From assembly GCA_003132605.1 (NCBI GenBank), contig PKYJ01000001.1:1-7145 (forward strand): 7,145 nt of DNA, given 5' to 3'. The stretch is from Peptococcaceae bacterium (GTDB taxonomy: Bacteria; Bacillota; DSM-12270; Thermacetogeniales; Thermacetogeniaceae). Below, piece by piece: positions 5,680-7,145 of the stretch; position 1 is the stretch's first letter; each line of letters begins with the position of its first letter. Both the position numbers and the translations under genes were made by a program. The notes below the pieces were generated by a model, which saw nothing but the letters and a program-made list of their open reading frames with translations, did no database searches and had not been told where the DNA came from.

Positions 5680-6659
5680 TCTTGCGAGGTACCGCCCTGG
5701 TGCCTGGCACCTGTGGAGAGCTGGTGCAGGGCACTTTATCAGGCAATGACTTTCTGGTCACCTGCCCGGTGAACTGGTTCAGCAGGGTGACGGTCACCAT
5801 CAACCATAGCGAATCCGGCACTCAAAACACCCCGGATGGTAGTTCTCTTAATGTCATCAGACCGGATACTCTTGCCACAAAGAAAGATGTACCTTTGAGT
5901 GCTGGGCGGATCGTGTTTCCCGCGGAGCGCATCAAGACCGCCCTGGCAGTGCGCAAGACTCTTGACCGGGAGGGCTACCCCGGCCTGGGGGCGGTCATCG
6001 ACTTGGCATCCAGCCTGCCCATCGGTAAGGGTATGGGCAGCAGTACCGCCGACCTGTCTGCCGCCTGCTATGCCGTGGCTGCCGCCCTGAACCGGCGGCT
6101 CTCCCCGGAGGCGGTGGCGGAGATCGCCCTCTCCATCGAGCCCTCGGACGGCACCTTTTCCCCGGGGATTATCCTGATCGATCACGTTGCCGGACGGTTC
6201 CTGGAACGGATCGGGGAACCTTTCCCCCTGGGGCTGCTGGCGCTCGATTTCGGCGGAGTGGTGGACACCATAGAGTTCCACCGGCGCTCCGATCTGGCCG
6301 AGTTGAACGCCGCCAATGAACCTGCCATCAGGCAGGCTCTGCAACTGGTGCGGGATGGATTTCAGCGCCAGGATCCCGGCCGGATTGGGGAAGGGGCTAC
6401 CATGAGCGCCCTCGCCAACCAGCGCATCCTGCCCAAGCCCCACCTGGAGGCCATCATCGACTATGTCCTGACCCGGGGCGCCTATGGGGTCAATGTCGCC
6501 CACAGCGGCACCGTGGTCGGGATCCTGCTGCCACCCGGCCGGGAGGCTGACGAGCGACTGATTCGGAGCTTGCACACCCGCTTTTCAGAGGTCAGGAGCC
6601 ACTATTCCCTGCGCCTCACCGGCGGGGGGCCGCGCTACCCGGGTGAGATCAGATCCTGA
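5676..6659 (+). CDS. pduX: GHMP-family L-threonine kinase (PduX-like)
   Basis: PduX phosphorylates L-threonine with ATP to L-threonine O-3-phosphate, the substrate of CobD; the product is cytoplasmic. The 327-residue frame starts at ATG 5676, overlapping cobS by ATGA, with GGGGGG at 5661-5666 nine bases upstream. The frame is open further upstream inside cobS, but no ribosome site supports an earlier start. Motifs: PGTCGELVQG (residues 10-19), typical of the PduX N-terminus; the GHMP ATP-binding loop LPIGKGMGSSTAD (114-126); and the third GHMP motif GVNVAHSGTVVGIL (271-284). A stretch around residues 45-75 (bases 5808-5900) is less GC-rich than its surroundings and looks like a variable loop. 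The position between cobS and cobD matches the biochemical order kinase then decarboxylase and strengthens the assignment over other GHMP kinases. Confidence 0.9.
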   Translation: MILRGTALVPGTCGELVQGTLSGNDFLVTCPVNWFSRVTVTINHSESGTQNTPDGSSLNVIRPDTLATKKDVPLSAGRIVFPAERIKTALAVRKTLDREGYPGLGAVIDLASSLPIGKGMGSSTADLSAACYAVAAALNRRLSPEAVAEIALSIEPSDGTFSPGIILIDHVAGRFLERIGEPFPLGLLALDFGGVVDTIEFHRRSDLAELNAANEPAIRQALQLVRDGFQRQDPGRIGEGATMSALANQRILPKPHLEAIIDYVLTRGAYGVNVAHSGTVVGILLPPGREADERLIRSLHTRFSEVRSHYSLRLTGGGPRYPGEIRS

Positions 6660-6672
6660 AAGGAAGTTTCTG

Positions 6673-7145
6673 TTGGACAAGCACCAGCATGGCGGGAACG
6701 TTGCGTCGGCGGCAGCCAGGTTCGGCATTGACCCTGGGGTCTTCGTGGATTTCAGCGTCAACACCAATCCCCTGGGGCCGCCGGCTGAGATCGCCGGACT
6801 GCTGCAGGAATCCACAGCCCTGGCCGCCGTGTACCCGGAACCTGACTGCGGGGCGTTGCGGTCAGCCGCCGCTGCCTCCTACGGCGTCGACCCGGAGCAG
6901 GTCATCGCCGCCAACGGGGCGGTGGAACTGATCTACCTGCTGGCGCAGGTCCTGCGCCCCCGTACCGTCCTGATCCCGGGTCCAACCTTCAAGGAGTACG
7001 AGATTGCCTGCCGTCTCCAGGGTGCTGCCGTGAAGCACTTCCGCCTCCCGCCCCGGCAGGACTTCCTGCCGGATCTGGCTCAGTTGATCCGGGCCACCCG
7101 GGGAGTCGACCTGGTCTGGCTCTGCAACCCCAACAACCCCACCGG
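6673..7145 (+). CDS. cobD: L-threonine-O-3-phosphate decarboxylase CobD (5' part, runs off the right edge)
   Basis: CobD is a PLP enzyme of the fold-type I aminotransferase family. It decarboxylates threonine phosphate to (R)-1-amino-2-propanol phosphate, used by CbiB. The frame starts at TTG 6673, eight bases after AAGGA (6660-6664) and 13 bp past the pduX stop; no ATG or GTG fits the N-terminus. 157 full codons are present. Motifs: HGGN (residues 6-9), DFSVNTNPLGPP (26-37), YPEPDCGALR, ANGAVELIYLL and PGPTFKEYE, ending in CNPNNPT (151-157), the segment that positions PLP in this family. The catalytic lysine lies beyond the window. Histidinol-phosphate aminotransferase is the nearest alternative, but the HGGN start and the neighbours favour CobD. 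Confidence 0.93.
   Translation, partial: MDKHQHGGNVASAAARFGIDPGVFVDFSVNTNPLGPPAEIAGLLQESTALAAVYPEPDCGALRSAAAASYGVDPEQVIAANGAVELIYLLAQVLRPRTVLIPGPTFKEYEIACRLQGAAVKHFRLPPRQDFLPDLAQLIRATRGVDLVWLCNPNNPT

Noticed and set aside
5739..6575. Long antisense open frame opposite pduX, and similar ones opposite the SEC-C, flippase-like and cobU genes
   Set aside because: They are composition-driven shadows without domain motifs, opposite genes with clear homology or consistent coding marks.
1..7145. CRISPR arrays, tRNA or rRNA genes, transposases, toxin-antitoxin or phage genes
   Set aside because: I looked on both strands and saw no spaced direct repeats, cloverleaf, rRNA-like sequence or proteins of these families.

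Overview
The window looks like GC-rich chromosomal DNA of a bacterium, most likely a Clostridia-type Firmicute. The reasons are a C-terminal FCPACGNKL zinc-ribbon tail, strong G-rich Shine-Dalgarno sites, GTG and TTG starts, and a PduX-type threonine kinase inside a cobalamin cluster. This placement is an inference and no marker gene is present to confirm it.

Left part (1-2993): an accessory, poorly characterised region. It begins with the last codons of a plus-strand zinc-ribbon protein, whose DNA is one arm of a perfect 27-bp inverted repeat that runs to the window edge. A small minus-strand three-helix membrane protein overlaps it. A plus-strand intrinsic terminator (413-432) and a TATAAT box (535-540) then separate it from a 437-residue SEC-C motif protein. 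Next is a membrane protein of the LPG_synthase_TM / UPF0104 flippase-like family, whose reading frame has no ATG, GTG or TTG start upstream of its first membrane helix.

Middle (2994-3201): an AT-rich promoter with a perfect TTGACA box, then a roughly 113-nt leader with several hairpins. The leader does not match the cobalamin riboswitch consensus. The base pairing around the cobU Shine-Dalgarno site has mutually exclusive alternatives, as in a translational switch.

Right part (3202-7145): a tight plus-strand operon for the late steps of adenosylcobalamin synthesis (nucleotide loop assembly): cobU, cbiB, cobS, pduX and the 5' part of cobD. Gaps are 59 and 22 bp, then a 4-bp ATGA overlap, then 13 bp. 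PduX phosphorylates L-threonine. CobD decarboxylates the product to (R)-1-amino-2-propanol phosphate. CbiB attaches that to adenosylcobyric acid. CobU phosphorylates and guanylylates the resulting cobinamide. CobS joins it to the alpha-ribazole nucleotide. CobT, CobC and cobyric acid synthase are not in the window and cobD runs off the right edge. The cobalamin genes are standard; the least explained features are the cobU leader, the edge palindrome and the flippase-like start.
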